Of a stretch of 64,000 nt of DNA, positions 56,368-64,000 are shown piece by piece. The position numbers and the translations under genes are program-made. The stretch lies in NCBI GenBank assembly GCA_963800865.1, contig CAWDCL010000004.1:2976001-3040000 (forward strand), given 5' to 3'. The DNA is from JALOKP01 sp963800865. GTDB taxonomy: Bacteria; Acidobacteriota; Polarisedimenticolia; J045. Positions within the stretch are counted from its first letter, which is position 1. The number at the start of each line of letters is the position of its first letter. Below the pieces are notes generated by a model. The model worked only from the letters and a program-made list of their open reading frames with translations. It was not told where the DNA came from and ran no database searches.

Positions 56368-57573
56368 GCGTGAGCCTGGCCGACCTGCTGCGGCTGGCGT
56401 GGGGCTCGATCGCGGCCCACCGCCTGCGCTCCGGCCTGACGATGCTCGGGATCACGATCGGCATCGCCTCGGTCATCCTGCTGACCTCGATCGGCGAAGG
56501 GACGCGGGTCTTCATTCTCAGCGAGTTCTCGCAGTTCGGAACCAACCTGCTCGCGGTCCACCCGGGCAACGTGCGGACCACCGGCGTCCCGGGCTCGATC
56601 GTCGCGACCCAGCGCAAGCTGACGGTCGAGGACGCGCGAGGCGCTGCTGCGCGTGCCGGGCGTCGAGAAGATCGTGCCGCTGGCGATCGGCCAGGCCCGC
56701 GTCGAGGCCGGCAGCCGCGGCCGCTCGGTCTACGTCTACGGCGTCAACCACGACGGTTCCCGCGGTCTGGAAGTTCAAGATCCGGCACGGCCGCTTCCTG
56801 CCCGAGGAGGACCCGCGGCGCGGCTCGGCGGTGGCGGTGCTCGGCCCGAAGCTGAAGCAGGAGCTGTTCGGCGACGACAACCCGCTGGGCGAGTACGTGC
56901 GGATCGGCGGCGAGCGCTTCCAGGTGATCGGCCTGCATCGAGCCGAAGGGGCAGCTTCCTCAGCTTCGACCTCGACGACACCGCCTACATCCCGGTCGGA
57001 CGGGCGCTCAAGCTCTTCAACCGCGACGAGCTGGTCGAGGTCGACGTGCTCTTCTCCGCGGGCCTCGACGCGGCGGGTGTCGCACGCGGCGTCAAGGACC
57101 TGCTGATCGCGCGCCACGGCGAGGAGGACTTCGACGTCGTCACCCAGGACGAGATGCTCGGCGTGCTCGACCGGGTGCTGGGGATCGTCAGCGCGGCCGT
57201 CGGGGGGATCGGCGCGATCTCGCTCGTCGTCGGCGCGATCGGGATCCTGACCATGATGTGGATCGCGGTCAACGAGCGGACCGCCGAGATCGGGCTGGCC
57301 AAGGCGCTCGGCGGCACCTCGCGCCAGATCCAGGCGCTGTTCCTGGTCGAGGCCGGGATGCTCTCGCTGCTGGGAGGGGTGCTCGGCGTGGCGGCCGGGC
57401 TCGGCACGGCGCGGCTGCTGCAGGTGGTGCTGCCCGATCTTCCGGTGCGGACCCCGCCAGGCTACGTCGTCGCGGCCCTCGCGGTGAGTCTCGGGGTCGG
57501 CCTGGCGAGCGGGGTGATGCCGGCCCGGCGCGCGGCGCGCCTCGACCCGATCGAGGCGCTGCACGCCGAGTAG
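56364..57573 (+). CDS. MacB/FtsX-type ABC permease 2, four single-base insertions
   Basis: A paralogue of permease 1. Removing four extra bases (near 56635, 56755, 56934 and 56951) yields exactly 401 residues, with joins VEDxEALLRVPGVEKI, GVNHDVPAVWKFKIRHG, VIGLIEPKGQ and GQFLSFDLDDTAYIPVG. The N-terminal helix (TMLGITIGIASVILLTSIGEG) and C-terminal helices (GAIGILTMMWIAVNERTAEIG) are intact. All four breaks fall in the periplasmic domain within 320 bases. Either local sequence error or a decayed partner. Confidence 0.87.
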
Positions 57574-57580
57574 GACAGCC

Positions 57581-58435
57581 TCACTTCGACTTCTTCTTCT
57601 CCTTCGGCTTCACGGCCTGCCCCGTCGCCTTCTCGTAGCGCTTGAGCGCTTCGGGCATTTCCTGCTTCAACCGCTGGATCCGCTGCTCGTCGGAAGGGTG
57701 GGTGCTGAGGAAGACCGGCGGCTTCCCCGCGCCCTTCGCGGCCGCGGCCATCCGCTGCCAGAGACCGATCGAAGCCCGCGGGTCGTAGCCGGCGATCGCC
57801 ATGAAGTTGATCCCCATCCTGTCGGCCTCGCTCTCCTGGGCCCGGCTGAACGGCAGCAGGATCCCGACCGTGCTCCCGGCGCCGAACGCGGCCATGGCCA
57901 GCGCCTGCGTCTCGGCCGACTTGCTCGACAACGCCACCCCCAGCGCCACGCCGCCGAGCTGGGTCGCCAGCTGCTGGCTCATCCGCTCGGCGCCGTGCTG
58001 GGCGATCGCGTGCGCCACCTCGTGCCCCATCACGACCGCCAGGCCGGTCTCGTCCTGGGTGATCGGCAGGAGGCCGCTGTAGACCACGACGCGCCCGCCC
58101 GGCATGCACCAGGCATTGACCTCCTTGTCGTCGACCAGGTGGAACTGCCAGGCGTACCCCTTGAGGAGGTCGGCGTACTCGTGCTTCACCATGTAGCTCT
58201 CGACCGCCGCCTGGATCCGGCGGCCGACGCGCTCGACGGAGGCGGCGTCGGGGGTCCCCTGGACCGGGGGGTTCTCCTTCAGGAACTTGCCGTACTCGGT
58301 GGCGGCGAGCCCGTTGATCTCGCTGCCCGAGACCAGGCTCAGCTGCTTGCGGCCGGTCATCGGCACGGTCGCGCAGCCGGCCATGAGCAGGACGGCGAGG
58401 AACAGGGCCGCCCGCCGGACCGCCGGGCGCCTCAC
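57581..58435 (-). CDS. M48-family metalloprotease lipoprotein
   Basis: A 284-residue lipoprotein (lipobox VLLMAGCATVP) with the zinc motif GHEVAHAIAQHGAERMSQQ and the third ligand Glu in SRAQESEADRMGINFMAIAGYDP. This is the BepA/LoiP-like form that degrades or helps assemble outer-membrane proteins. The C terminus is Lys-rich (EKKKSK). The GTG start overlaps the DedA stop by 4 bases. It is convergent with permease 2 (7 bases). Confidence 0.93.
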   Translation of the reverse strand: MRRPAVRRAALFLAVLLMAGCATVPMTGRKQLSLVSGSEINGLAATEYGKFLKENPPVQGTPDAASVERVGRRIQAAVESYMVKHEYADLLKGYAWQFHLVDDKEVNAWCMPGGRVVVYSGLLPITQDETGLAVVMGHEVAHAIAQHGAERMSQQLATQLGGVALGVALSSKSAETQALAMAAFGAGSTVGILLPFSRAQESEADRMGINFMAIAGYDPRASIGLWQRMAAAAKGAGKPPVFLSTHPSDEQRIQRLKQEMPEALKRYEKATGQAVKPKEKKKSK

Positions 58436-59076
58436 CCCCGTTCCTCCTTCCGGTGGCGCAGGAACTCGAATACCGCCGGCAGGATCGAGATGATGACGAT
58501 CGCGATGATCACGACGCTGAAGTTGTCCCGGACGAACGGCAGGTTGCCGAAGAAGTAGCCGCCCAGGACGCAGGCCAGGACCCACAGGACCGCGCCGGTC
58601 ACGTTGTACATCGCGAAGCGCGGGTAGCTCATCTCGCCGACCCCCGCCAGGAACGGGGCGAAGGTGCGGACGATCGGCACGAAGCGGGCGATGATGATCG
58701 TCTTGCCGCCGTACTTCTCGAAGAAGCGGTGCGTCCGGTCGATGTACTCCTTGCGGAAGACGCGGCTGTCCTTCATGTCGTAGACGCGGTGGCCGATCCG
58801 GCGGCCCACGGCGTAGTTGACGGCGTCGCCCAGGACGGCCGCGACGATCAGCACGGCGAACACCGCCGGCAGCGACAGCGAGCCCTTGGCCGCGAAGACC
58901 CCGGCCGCGAACAGCAGGGAGTCGCCCGGCAGGAAGGGCGTGACAACCAGGCCGGTCTCGCAGAAGACGACGACGAACAGCAGCGCGTAGGTCCACGCGC
59001 CGTAGCTCTCGATGATCTTCGCCAGGTACTTGTCGAGATGCAGGAAGATGTCGATCGCGGAGTGGATCAGCTCCAC
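58432..59076 (-). CDS. DedA-family membrane protein
   Basis: A 214-residue DedA/SNARE-associated protein. Conserved parts are FCETGLVVTPFLPGDSLLF near residue 40, the GDAVNYAVGRRIGHRVYD helix, the re-entrant segment FVPIVRTFAPFLAGVGEM and the terminal helices. These proteins recycle undecaprenyl phosphate or phosphatidylethanolamine across the inner membrane. The GTG at 59076 gives family length; an ATG at 59151 would add 25 residues with no family match. It is translationally coupled with the M48 protease. Confidence 0.92.
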   Translation of the reverse strand: MELIHSAIDIFLHLDKYLAKIIESYGAWTYALLFVVVFCETGLVVTPFLPGDSLLFAAGVFAAKGSLSLPAVFAVLIVAAVLGDAVNYAVGRRIGHRVYDMKDSRVFRKEYIDRTHRFFEKYGGKTIIIARFVPIVRTFAPFLAGVGEMSYPRFAMYNVTGAVLWVLACVLGGYFFGNLPFVRDNFSVVIIAIVIISILPAVFEFLRHRKEERG

Positions 59077-59285
59077 GGGGCCCTCGTCGCAGGGCGCGCG
59101 GCGGGGCGCGCCGGGGGGCGGCATTGTGACCCGGCTTACCCGGCCGGCCAAGGGGGAGGCCCCGCGGGACGCCGTTTCCCATGGCCGGCTGGCGCCGCGC
59201 CCCGATGCCGCTAGAATCGGATCTCGTCGCGACCGGACCGGCGGAGCCCGCCGTCCTGCGTTCCGGCGCTCAAGAAGGAGACACC

Positions 59286-59627
59286 ATGAAGCGGTTTGCC
59301 CTGATCACGCTCGCGCTCGCCCTCGTTCTCGGCCTCTCGGCCGTCGCGCTCGCAGCCAACGCCAAGGAAGTCACGCTGACCGGCAAGGTCGCCTGCGCCA
59401 AGTGCACCCTCAAGCTGGAGGGGGCCTCGACCTGCCAGGACGTGCTCGTCGTCGCCGGCAAGGACGGCGCCGCGCCGACCTACTACTACTTCGCCAAGAA
59501 CGACACGCTCGAGGCGTTCGGCCACGGCTGCAGCGGCGAGAAGCCGGCCGTCGTCACCGGTGTCGTTGCCGAGAAGGACGGCAAGCAGTGGATCGTCGCC
59601 ACGAAGATCGTGGAAGCGAAGAGCTAG
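59286..59627 (+). CDS. Small periplasmic protein with CxxC motif (DUF6370-like)
   Basis: A 113-residue exported protein: a signal peptide to about residue 23 (AVALAANA), then KEVTLTGKVACAKCTLKLEG with CxxC, a third Cys in STCQDVLVV and a fourth in FGHGCSGEK, then VVTGVVAEKDGKQWIVATK. This resembles small secreted CxxC proteins in Acidobacteriota and Bacteroidota of unknown function; metal binding is plausible. AAGGAG precedes the ATG. TAGAAT (59212-59217) upstream is a possible -10. Confidence 0.8.
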   Translation: MKRFALITLALALVLGLSAVALAANAKEVTLTGKVACAKCTLKLEGASTCQDVLVVAGKDGAAPTYYYFAKNDTLEAFGHGCSGEKPAVVTGVVAEKDGKQWIVATKIVEAKS

Positions 59628-59704
59628 CTGCCCGGGCGCCGGAGGGCGGCGACGCCGCTCTCCGGCACTCACTCGCCCGCGCCTTCGCCCGCTCGGGCGG
59701 CGCG

Positions 59705-60244
59705 GTGCGGGAGGTCGCGGGCGCCGGCAATCTCGTCCGCCGGGCCCTTCCCGCGGACGGCGTCCCGCACCCGTTCGTCGTCGAGGTCGAAGGCCTTCCC
59801 AACCTGCTGCACGAGTTCGTGCACTTCGTCCTGCGCCCGCCGCTGGCGGTCGACCACGGCTTCGAGTACCGCCTCATTCCCTTCGACACCGCGCAACAGG
59901 AACAGCGGCGCTGGCTCTGGGAGGAGCTCGCCTGCTGCGTCGTGAGCTGCGCCTACCTCGCCGGCCGGCCGGAGCGCGTCGAGCCGTGGTTTGCCGAGCA
60001 GCTCGAGATCCAGCACCACTTCTACGGCTTCCCGGGGCCGGAGGCGTTCCGGGTCCACGTCGGCGCGCTCGTCGCGGCGCACGGCCCGGAACTGGACGCG
60101 GTCGTCGACGAGGCCTACGCGGCGGCGGCGGCGCAGCTCGCGGCGGCCGGCGCGAGCGACCCCGCGCCGCCCCGGCGGCTTTCGTTCGCACCGCTCTTCG
60201 CGGGACTTCCCGCTACAGCCCGGCGAGGATCTGGGCCAGGATGA
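59705..60244 (+). CDS. Uncharacterised protein with HEFVH metal-binding motif
   Basis: About 179 residues from GTG 59705. The frame is open further upstream without an ATG, so the start is uncertain. NLLHEFVHFVLRPP near residue 35 matches HExxH, and a Glu pair follows about 38 residues on (WLWEELACCVVSCAY), as in zinc proteins of the gluzincin type. The remainder is helical and Ala-rich. There is no signal peptide. I do not recognise the family. It is convergent with and overlaps the end of the AspT-like gene by about 30 bases. Confidence 0.6.
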   Translation: MREVAGAGNLVRRALPADGVPHPFVVEVEGLPNLLHEFVHFVLRPPLAVDHGFEYRLIPFDTAQQEQRRWLWEELACCVVSCAYLAGRPERVEPWFAEQLEIQHHFYGFPGPEAFRVHVGALVAAHGPELDAVVDEAYAAAAAQLAAAGASDPAPPRRLSFAPLFAGLPATARRGSGPG

Positions 60245-61850
60245 TCTTCGAGATCGTCGCCACCGGGTAGACCGCGGCGTAGGCGACGTTCGGCGTCTCC
60301 GAGCCGGTGTGCGAGTTGGCGAACGACAGCGCTGCCGGCTGGGTGTGGATCCCGGCCACCAGCCCCAGCGTCGTGATCATGTCGAACCCGAAGGCCCGCC
60401 GCGCCAGCAGGATCGCGGCCGTCGCCGACAGCACGGTGATCACCGCGCCGGCGGCCAGCAGCGGCAGCCCCTGCTTCTCGAAGGTCGCGACGAAGGTCGC
60501 CCCGGCCCGCGTGCCGACGCCGGCGAGGAACAGCAGGATCCCGAGCTGGCGCAGCGTGAGCGAGGCGTTGGCCGGCATCGTCCAGACGATCGGCCCGGTC
60601 CGGCCGAGCCGGCCGAGGATCAGCCCGACCACCAGGGGTCCGCCGGCCAGGCCCAGCGACATCGTCTGGCCGCCCGGGAGCGGGATCGGGAAGGTGCCGA
60701 GGAAGACCCCGAGGATCAGCCCGAAGCTGAACGACATGAAATCGGTCTCGGTCAGGTCGCGGAGCGGGTCCCCGACGACCTGCGAGACGCGGTCGAGGTC
60801 GCGCGCGTGGGCGACCGCGCGGATGTGATCGCCCAGCTCGAGCGTCGTGTCGGCTTCCGGCGTGATCGCGATCCCGCCCCGCCGGATCCGGCTCACGACG
60901 ACCGGGCAGCCGCAGGCCGCGGACAGCTCGGAGAGCTTCGTCCCGGCGACCTTGCGCTGCAGCACGACCAGGTCGCGGTGCGCGATGTCGGATCCGAAGC
61001 GCTCGTGGTGCTCGCCGACCAGCGGGCCGATCAGCAGCACGGCGCGCTCGATCGCGTCGGGCGGGCCGACACCGACCAGCACGTCCCCCGCCGCGAGCTG
61101 CAGCTCCGGGGTGACGAGGATCTCCTGTTCGGCCCGCTTGACGCGCGTGAAGACCATTCCGGTCAGCTCGGCGAAGCGGGCGGCCTCGAAGGCCTTCCCG
61201 ATGAGCTGGGGGTTGGCGATCCGCAGCTCGCGCGTGATCAGGTCGTCGCCACCGAGGCCGCTGGCGTCGCGGGCCTTTCGGTCCTCCTCCTTGAAATCGA
61301 CGCGCGCAATCCGCGTCGCGACCTGCATCACCAGGATCAGCCCGACGACGCCGAGCGGGTAGGCGATCGAGTAGCCGACCGTCGGGCCGTCGGCAGCCCC
61401 CGCCGAGACGACGCCGCGCAGCCGCTCGATCGCCGCCGCGAGCGCGGGGGTGTTGGTCAGGGCGCCGCAGAAGAGCCCGGTCGCGACCGGCGTTCCCGTC
61501 GCCAGCAGGATCCCGGCGCCCCACGCTCCGACCGCGGCGACGACCGGGATCAGCGTGCCGGCGAGCGTGAACTGCAGCCCCTGCCGGCGGAAGAGGTTGA
61601 AGAACATCGGCCCCGACTGCAGCCCGATGATGTAGACGAAGAGGATCAAGCCCAGCAGGTAGACGAACTCCGGCAGCACGAAGTGGCCGGGGTCGACCGC
61701 GCCGAAGACGAGGCCGACGAACAGCACGGCAGCCACGCCGAGCGAGAAACCCCTGAAGCGGACCGTGCCGAGGAACCAGCCCAGGCCGATGACCGCGAAG
61801 AGCAGGGCGACGGGAGACGTGGCGAGCAGGTCGTACAGGCCGGCGAGCAA
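60213..61850 (-). CDS. AspT/YidE-YbjL family transporter with two RCK_C domains
   Basis: A 545-residue aspartate:alanine exchanger-family protein. Two membrane domains (LLFAVIGLGWFLGTVRF onward and DFMSFSFGLILGVFLG onward) flank two TrkA-C/RCK_C domains (about 190-330; KRAEQEILVTPELQLAAGD, RRGGIAITPEADTTLELGD). The conserved HTQPAALSFAN and TPVATGLFCGALTNTPALAA motifs are present. A TTG at 61850 with a GGAGGA box fits; the open frame above it has no family match. The substrate is a dicarboxylate or amino acid by family, not proven. Confidence 0.87.
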   Translation of the reverse strand: MLAGLYDLLATSPVALLFAVIGLGWFLGTVRFRGFSLGVAAVLFVGLVFGAVDPGHFVLPEFVYLLGLILFVYIIGLQSGPMFFNLFRRQGLQFTLAGTLIPVVAAVGAWGAGILLATGTPVATGLFCGALTNTPALAAAIERLRGVVSAGAADGPTVGYSIAYPLGVVGLILVMQVATRIARVDFKEEDRKARDASGLGGDDLITRELRIANPQLIGKAFEAARFAELTGMVFTRVKRAEQEILVTPELQLAAGDVLVGVGPPDAIERAVLLIGPLVGEHHERFGSDIAHRDLVVLQRKVAGTKLSELSAACGCPVVVSRIRRGGIAITPEADTTLELGDHIRAVAHARDLDRVSQVVGDPLRDLTETDFMSFSFGLILGVFLGTFPIPLPGGQTMSLGLAGGPLVVGLILGRLGRTGPIVWTMPANASLTLRQLGILLFLAGVGTRAGATFVATFEKQGLPLLAAGAVITVLSATAAILLARRAFGFDMITTLGLVAGIHTQPAALSFANSHTGSETPNVAYAAVYPVATISKIILAQILAGL

Positions 61851-62011
61851 GGGAGACGGTCCTCCGGGAGGCGGGTCAGAATACGGGAGCGCGCCGCCGC
61901 ACGGAAGCGCCCGGCGTAGCGCCCCGGGAACCCCGCGCGGCCGGAATCCCGGAGCGAAGCCGGGCCGTGACAGCCGCCGCCGGAGTTGGCAGACTCCTCC
62001 CGGAGGCGGCC

Positions 62012-62701
62012 GTGCGGATTCTCCTGGTCGAGGACGACCCCAAGATCGCGTCGTTCGTCGCGCGCGGGCTGCGCGAGGCGGGACACGCGGTCGACCACGC
62101 GGCCGAAGGGATTGCCGGCCTCGCGCTCGCCGTGGATCACCCCTACGACGTCGCGATCGTGGACGTGATGCTCCCCGGCCTCGACGGTCTCGCGCTGGTG
62201 GCGAAGATGCGGGCGCGGGGGGCGACAACCCCGGTCCTGATCCTCTCCGCGCGGCGGACGGTGGACGACCGGGTCAAGGGCCTCACCGCCGGCGGCGACG
62301 ACTACCTGACCAAGCCGTTCGCCTTCTCCGAGCTGACGGCGCGGGTGAAGGCGCTCGCCCGGCGCGCGGCCGTCACCCCGGCCGCGGCGGCCCCGGAGCC
62401 GACCCGGCTGGTGGCGGGCGAACTGGCGATCGACCTGGTCACGCGCCGGGTCGAGCGGGCCGGGCGCCCGATCGAGCTGCGGCCGCGCGAGTACGCACTG
62501 CTCGAGCTGCTCGCGCGTCACGCCGGGGAAGTCGTGCCGAAGACGATGATCATGGCGCAACTCTGGGGCTACAGCTTCGACCCGCGCACGAACGTGGTCG
62601 ACGTGCTGATCCACCGGCTGCGCGAGAAGCTCGACGAGGGGTTCGAGCGCAAGCTGCTGCGGACGGTCCGCGGGATCGGGTATGTCCTCGAAAGCGCCTG
62701 A
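62012..62701 (+). CDS. OmpR-family response regulator
   Basis: A 229-residue two-component regulator. The receiver domain has VEDDPKIAS, phospho-acceptor Asp in VAIVDVMLPGLDG, Ser in LSARR and Lys in TKPFAF. The winged-helix DNA-binding domain (about 130-229) has RPREYALLELLARHAGEVVP and LRTVRGIGYVLE. It is close to CusR/QseB. A CGGAGG box precedes the GTG start. The 3' end overlaps the kinase start by 20 bases. Confidence 0.95.
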   Translation: MRILLVEDDPKIASFVARGLREAGHAVDHAAEGIAGLALAVDHPYDVAIVDVMLPGLDGLALVAKMRARGATTPVLILSARRTVDDRVKGLTAGGDDYLTKPFAFSELTARVKALARRAAVTPAAAAPEPTRLVAGELAIDLVTRRVERAGRPIELRPREYALLELLARHAGEVVPKTMIMAQLWGYSFDPRTNVVDVLIHRLREKLDEGFERKLLRTVRGIGYVLESA

Positions 62702-64000
62702 CGCGCTGCCGCGTCTCGGGCTGCGGCTGGGCGCGTGGTATGCCGCGCTGTTCGTCGTCGGCGCGCTGCTGCTGACGGTCCTGACCTACCTGCTGCTGGC
62801 CAACTCACTCGAGGCCCGCGACCGCCAGATCGTCGCCTCGACGCTCGAGCGTTACGCCGGGGCCTACGTCCGCGGCGGGCTCCCGGCGCTCGACGAAACG
62901 ATCGTCGCCGACCGCGTCGCCGGCCGGCACGAGCGCCTGCTCGTGCGCGTGGTCGGGCGCACCGCCCAGGCGCTGTTCTACACGCTGCCGACCGACTGGC
63001 GCGGCTTCGACCTCGCCCGGCTCGACCAGCGGCCGCCGCCCGGACAGACGGCCTGGACGCGGATCCCCTCGCCCGACGGTCTCGCCACGCTCGAGGTCGA
63101 GTCGGTGGTGCTGCCGGACGGGACGCTGTTCCAGGTCGGCAAGAGCACCGAGAGCCGTGCCGAGCTGCTGGAGCGCTTCCGCGCGCTCTCCGCGCTGATC
63201 CTGGGGATCATCGTGCTGGCTGCGCTGGCCGGCGGCGCCCTGGTCACGCGGCGCGCGCTGCGGCCGCTGCACCTGCTCTCGGCCACGGTCGGGAACATTC
63301 TCGAGACCGGACGCCTCTCCGAGCGCGTGCCGGTGCGCATGGGGGGCGACGCGCTCGAGGAGACGGGCGTCCTCTTCAACCGCATGCTGGCGCGGCTCGA
63401 GTCGCTGGTCGAAGGGATGCGCGGGTCGCTCGACAACGTCGCGCACGACCTGCGCACGCCGCTGGCGCGGCTGCGCGGCGTCGCCGAGGGGGCGATGACG
63501 CACGCCCGCGGCGAAGCGGAGCTGCGCGAAGCGCTGGCCGAGGTGCTGGAGGAGACCGAGCGCGTGTCGGAGATGCTCGACACGCTGATGGACATCTCCG
63601 AGGCCGAGACCGGCGCGATGGCGCTCACCCGCGAGCGGCTCGACGCGGGAGCGCTCCTGGCGGAGACCGCCGAGCTGTACGAGGACGTGGCGGAGGACAA
63701 GGGGGTCGCGCTCGTCGCCGAACCGGCCGAGGGACTCACGCTCGATGCCGACCGCCAGCGGATGCGGCAGGTCCTTTCCAACCTGGTCGACAACGCGCTC
63801 AAGTACACGCCGCCGGGAGGGCGCGTCGTGCTGCGCGCGCGGCGGCGCGCGGACCGGGTGGCGATCGAGGTGAGCGACAACGGCCCGGGGATCGCGGCGG
63901 AGGACCTGCCGCGGATCTGGGACCGCCTCTACCGCGGCGACCGCAGCCGGTCGGAGCGCGGCCTGGGGCTGGGCCTGTCGCTCGTCCGGGCGATCGTCGA
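62682..64000 (+). CDS. Sensor histidine kinase, cut by the window end
   Basis: A two-component kinase from ATG 62682, without a stop in the window. Two helices (about 15-40 and 170-190) bracket a periplasmic sensor of about 130 residues. HAMP and the dimerisation box NVAHDLRTPLARLRG carry the phospho-His, then the N box LSNLVDNALKYTPP, G1 DNGPGIA and G2 LGLGLSLVRAI. It pairs with the response regulator just upstream through a 20-base overlap. The cue is unknown. Confidence 0.94.
   Translation, partial: MSSKAPDALPRLGLRLGAWYAALFVVGALLLTVLTYLLLANSLEARDRQIVASTLERYAGAYVRGGLPALDETIVADRVAGRHERLLVRVVGRTAQALFYTLPTDWRGFDLARLDQRPPPGQTAWTRIPSPDGLATLEVESVVLPDGTLFQVGKSTESRAELLERFRALSALILGIIVLAALAGGALVTRRALRPLHLLSATVGNILETGRLSERVPVRMGGDALEETGVLFNRMLARLESLVEGMRGSLDNVAHDLRTPLARLRGVAEGAMTHARGEAELREALAEVLEETERVSEMLDTLMDISEAETGAMALTRERLDAGALLAETAELYEDVAEDKGVALVAEPAEGLTLDADRQRMRQVLSNLVDNALKYTPPGGRVVLRARRRADRVAIEVSDNGPGIAAEDLPRIWDRLYRGDRSRSERGLGLGLSLVRAIV

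Overview
The window is a 64 kb piece of a very GC-rich genome from an organism with a Gram-negative envelope. It encodes a lipoprotein M48 protease, PlpD-type patatins with outer-membrane barrels, phosphoheptose isomerase and a MetA-type outer-membrane protein. The mix of genes (TM0106-type nuclease with a DNA2-like helicase, redoxin plus copper monooxygenase pair, DUF3300/DUF2950 pair, bacterial deoxyhypusine-synthase homologue, EF-P of the EfpL/YeiP type, ADP-forming acyl-CoA synthetase) would fit Acidobacteriota or a neighbouring phylum. That placement is inference, since there is no rRNA or other taxonomic marker here. I see no tRNA, rRNA, CRISPR array, prophage or insertion sequence.

Layout. 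0.2-9 kb: peptidoglycan transglycosylase, class I aminotransferase, a catalytically degenerate alpha/beta hydrolase, a Fur-family regulator, a POT peptide transporter, then an overlapping run gmhA - RecB-like Fe-S nuclease - SF1 helicase. 8.9-15.2 kb: a rhomboid protease, then a surface-polysaccharide modification locus (MBOAT acyltransferase, flippase, sulfotransferase, SGNH-like protein). 15.3-27.7 kb: central metabolism and translation (PNPase, ADP-forming acyl-CoA synthetase, EF-P-like protein, NCS2 permease, alanine-dehydrogenase-like enzyme, CoA-transferase, alkyladenine glycosylase, acyl-CoA dehydrogenase).

27.1-36.1 kb is an old tandem duplication. The unit is acyl-CoA dehydrogenase - DUF1820 - PlpD-like patatin - a 91-residue His-tailed protein (minus strand) - DASS symporter (minus strand). 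The first copy has lost most of its symporter and the second most of its dehydrogenase, and the two remnants are joined at one deletion junction near 31087. Both patatins, both DUF1820 genes and both small genes are intact and have diverged.

36.2-57.6 kb: RsbW-like kinase and deoxyhypusine-synthase-like protein, a membrane GDPD phosphodiesterase, SulP and AI-2E transporters, a conserved protein of unknown function, DUF3300/DUF2950, acetate kinase, an outer-membrane protein, redoxin plus haem/copper monooxygenase lipoproteins, and a MacAB-type efflux operon. Many genes here are broken by single-base indels that restore a normal full-length protein when corrected, and I suspect assembly error for most of them. 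57.6-64 kb: M48 lipoprotein, DedA protein, a small CxxC periplasmic protein, a HEFVH-containing protein, an AspT/YidE-type transporter, and a response regulator/histidine kinase pair cut by the window end.

Recurring themes are acetate and CoA metabolism (ADP-forming synthetase, acetate kinase, CoA-transferase, acyl-CoA dehydrogenase), envelope building and lipid turnover, and efflux or transport. Genes are tightly packed with many 4-base GTGA/ATGA overlaps. No gene-free stretch exceeds 300 bases; the longest, 1-214, holds nothing I can identify.
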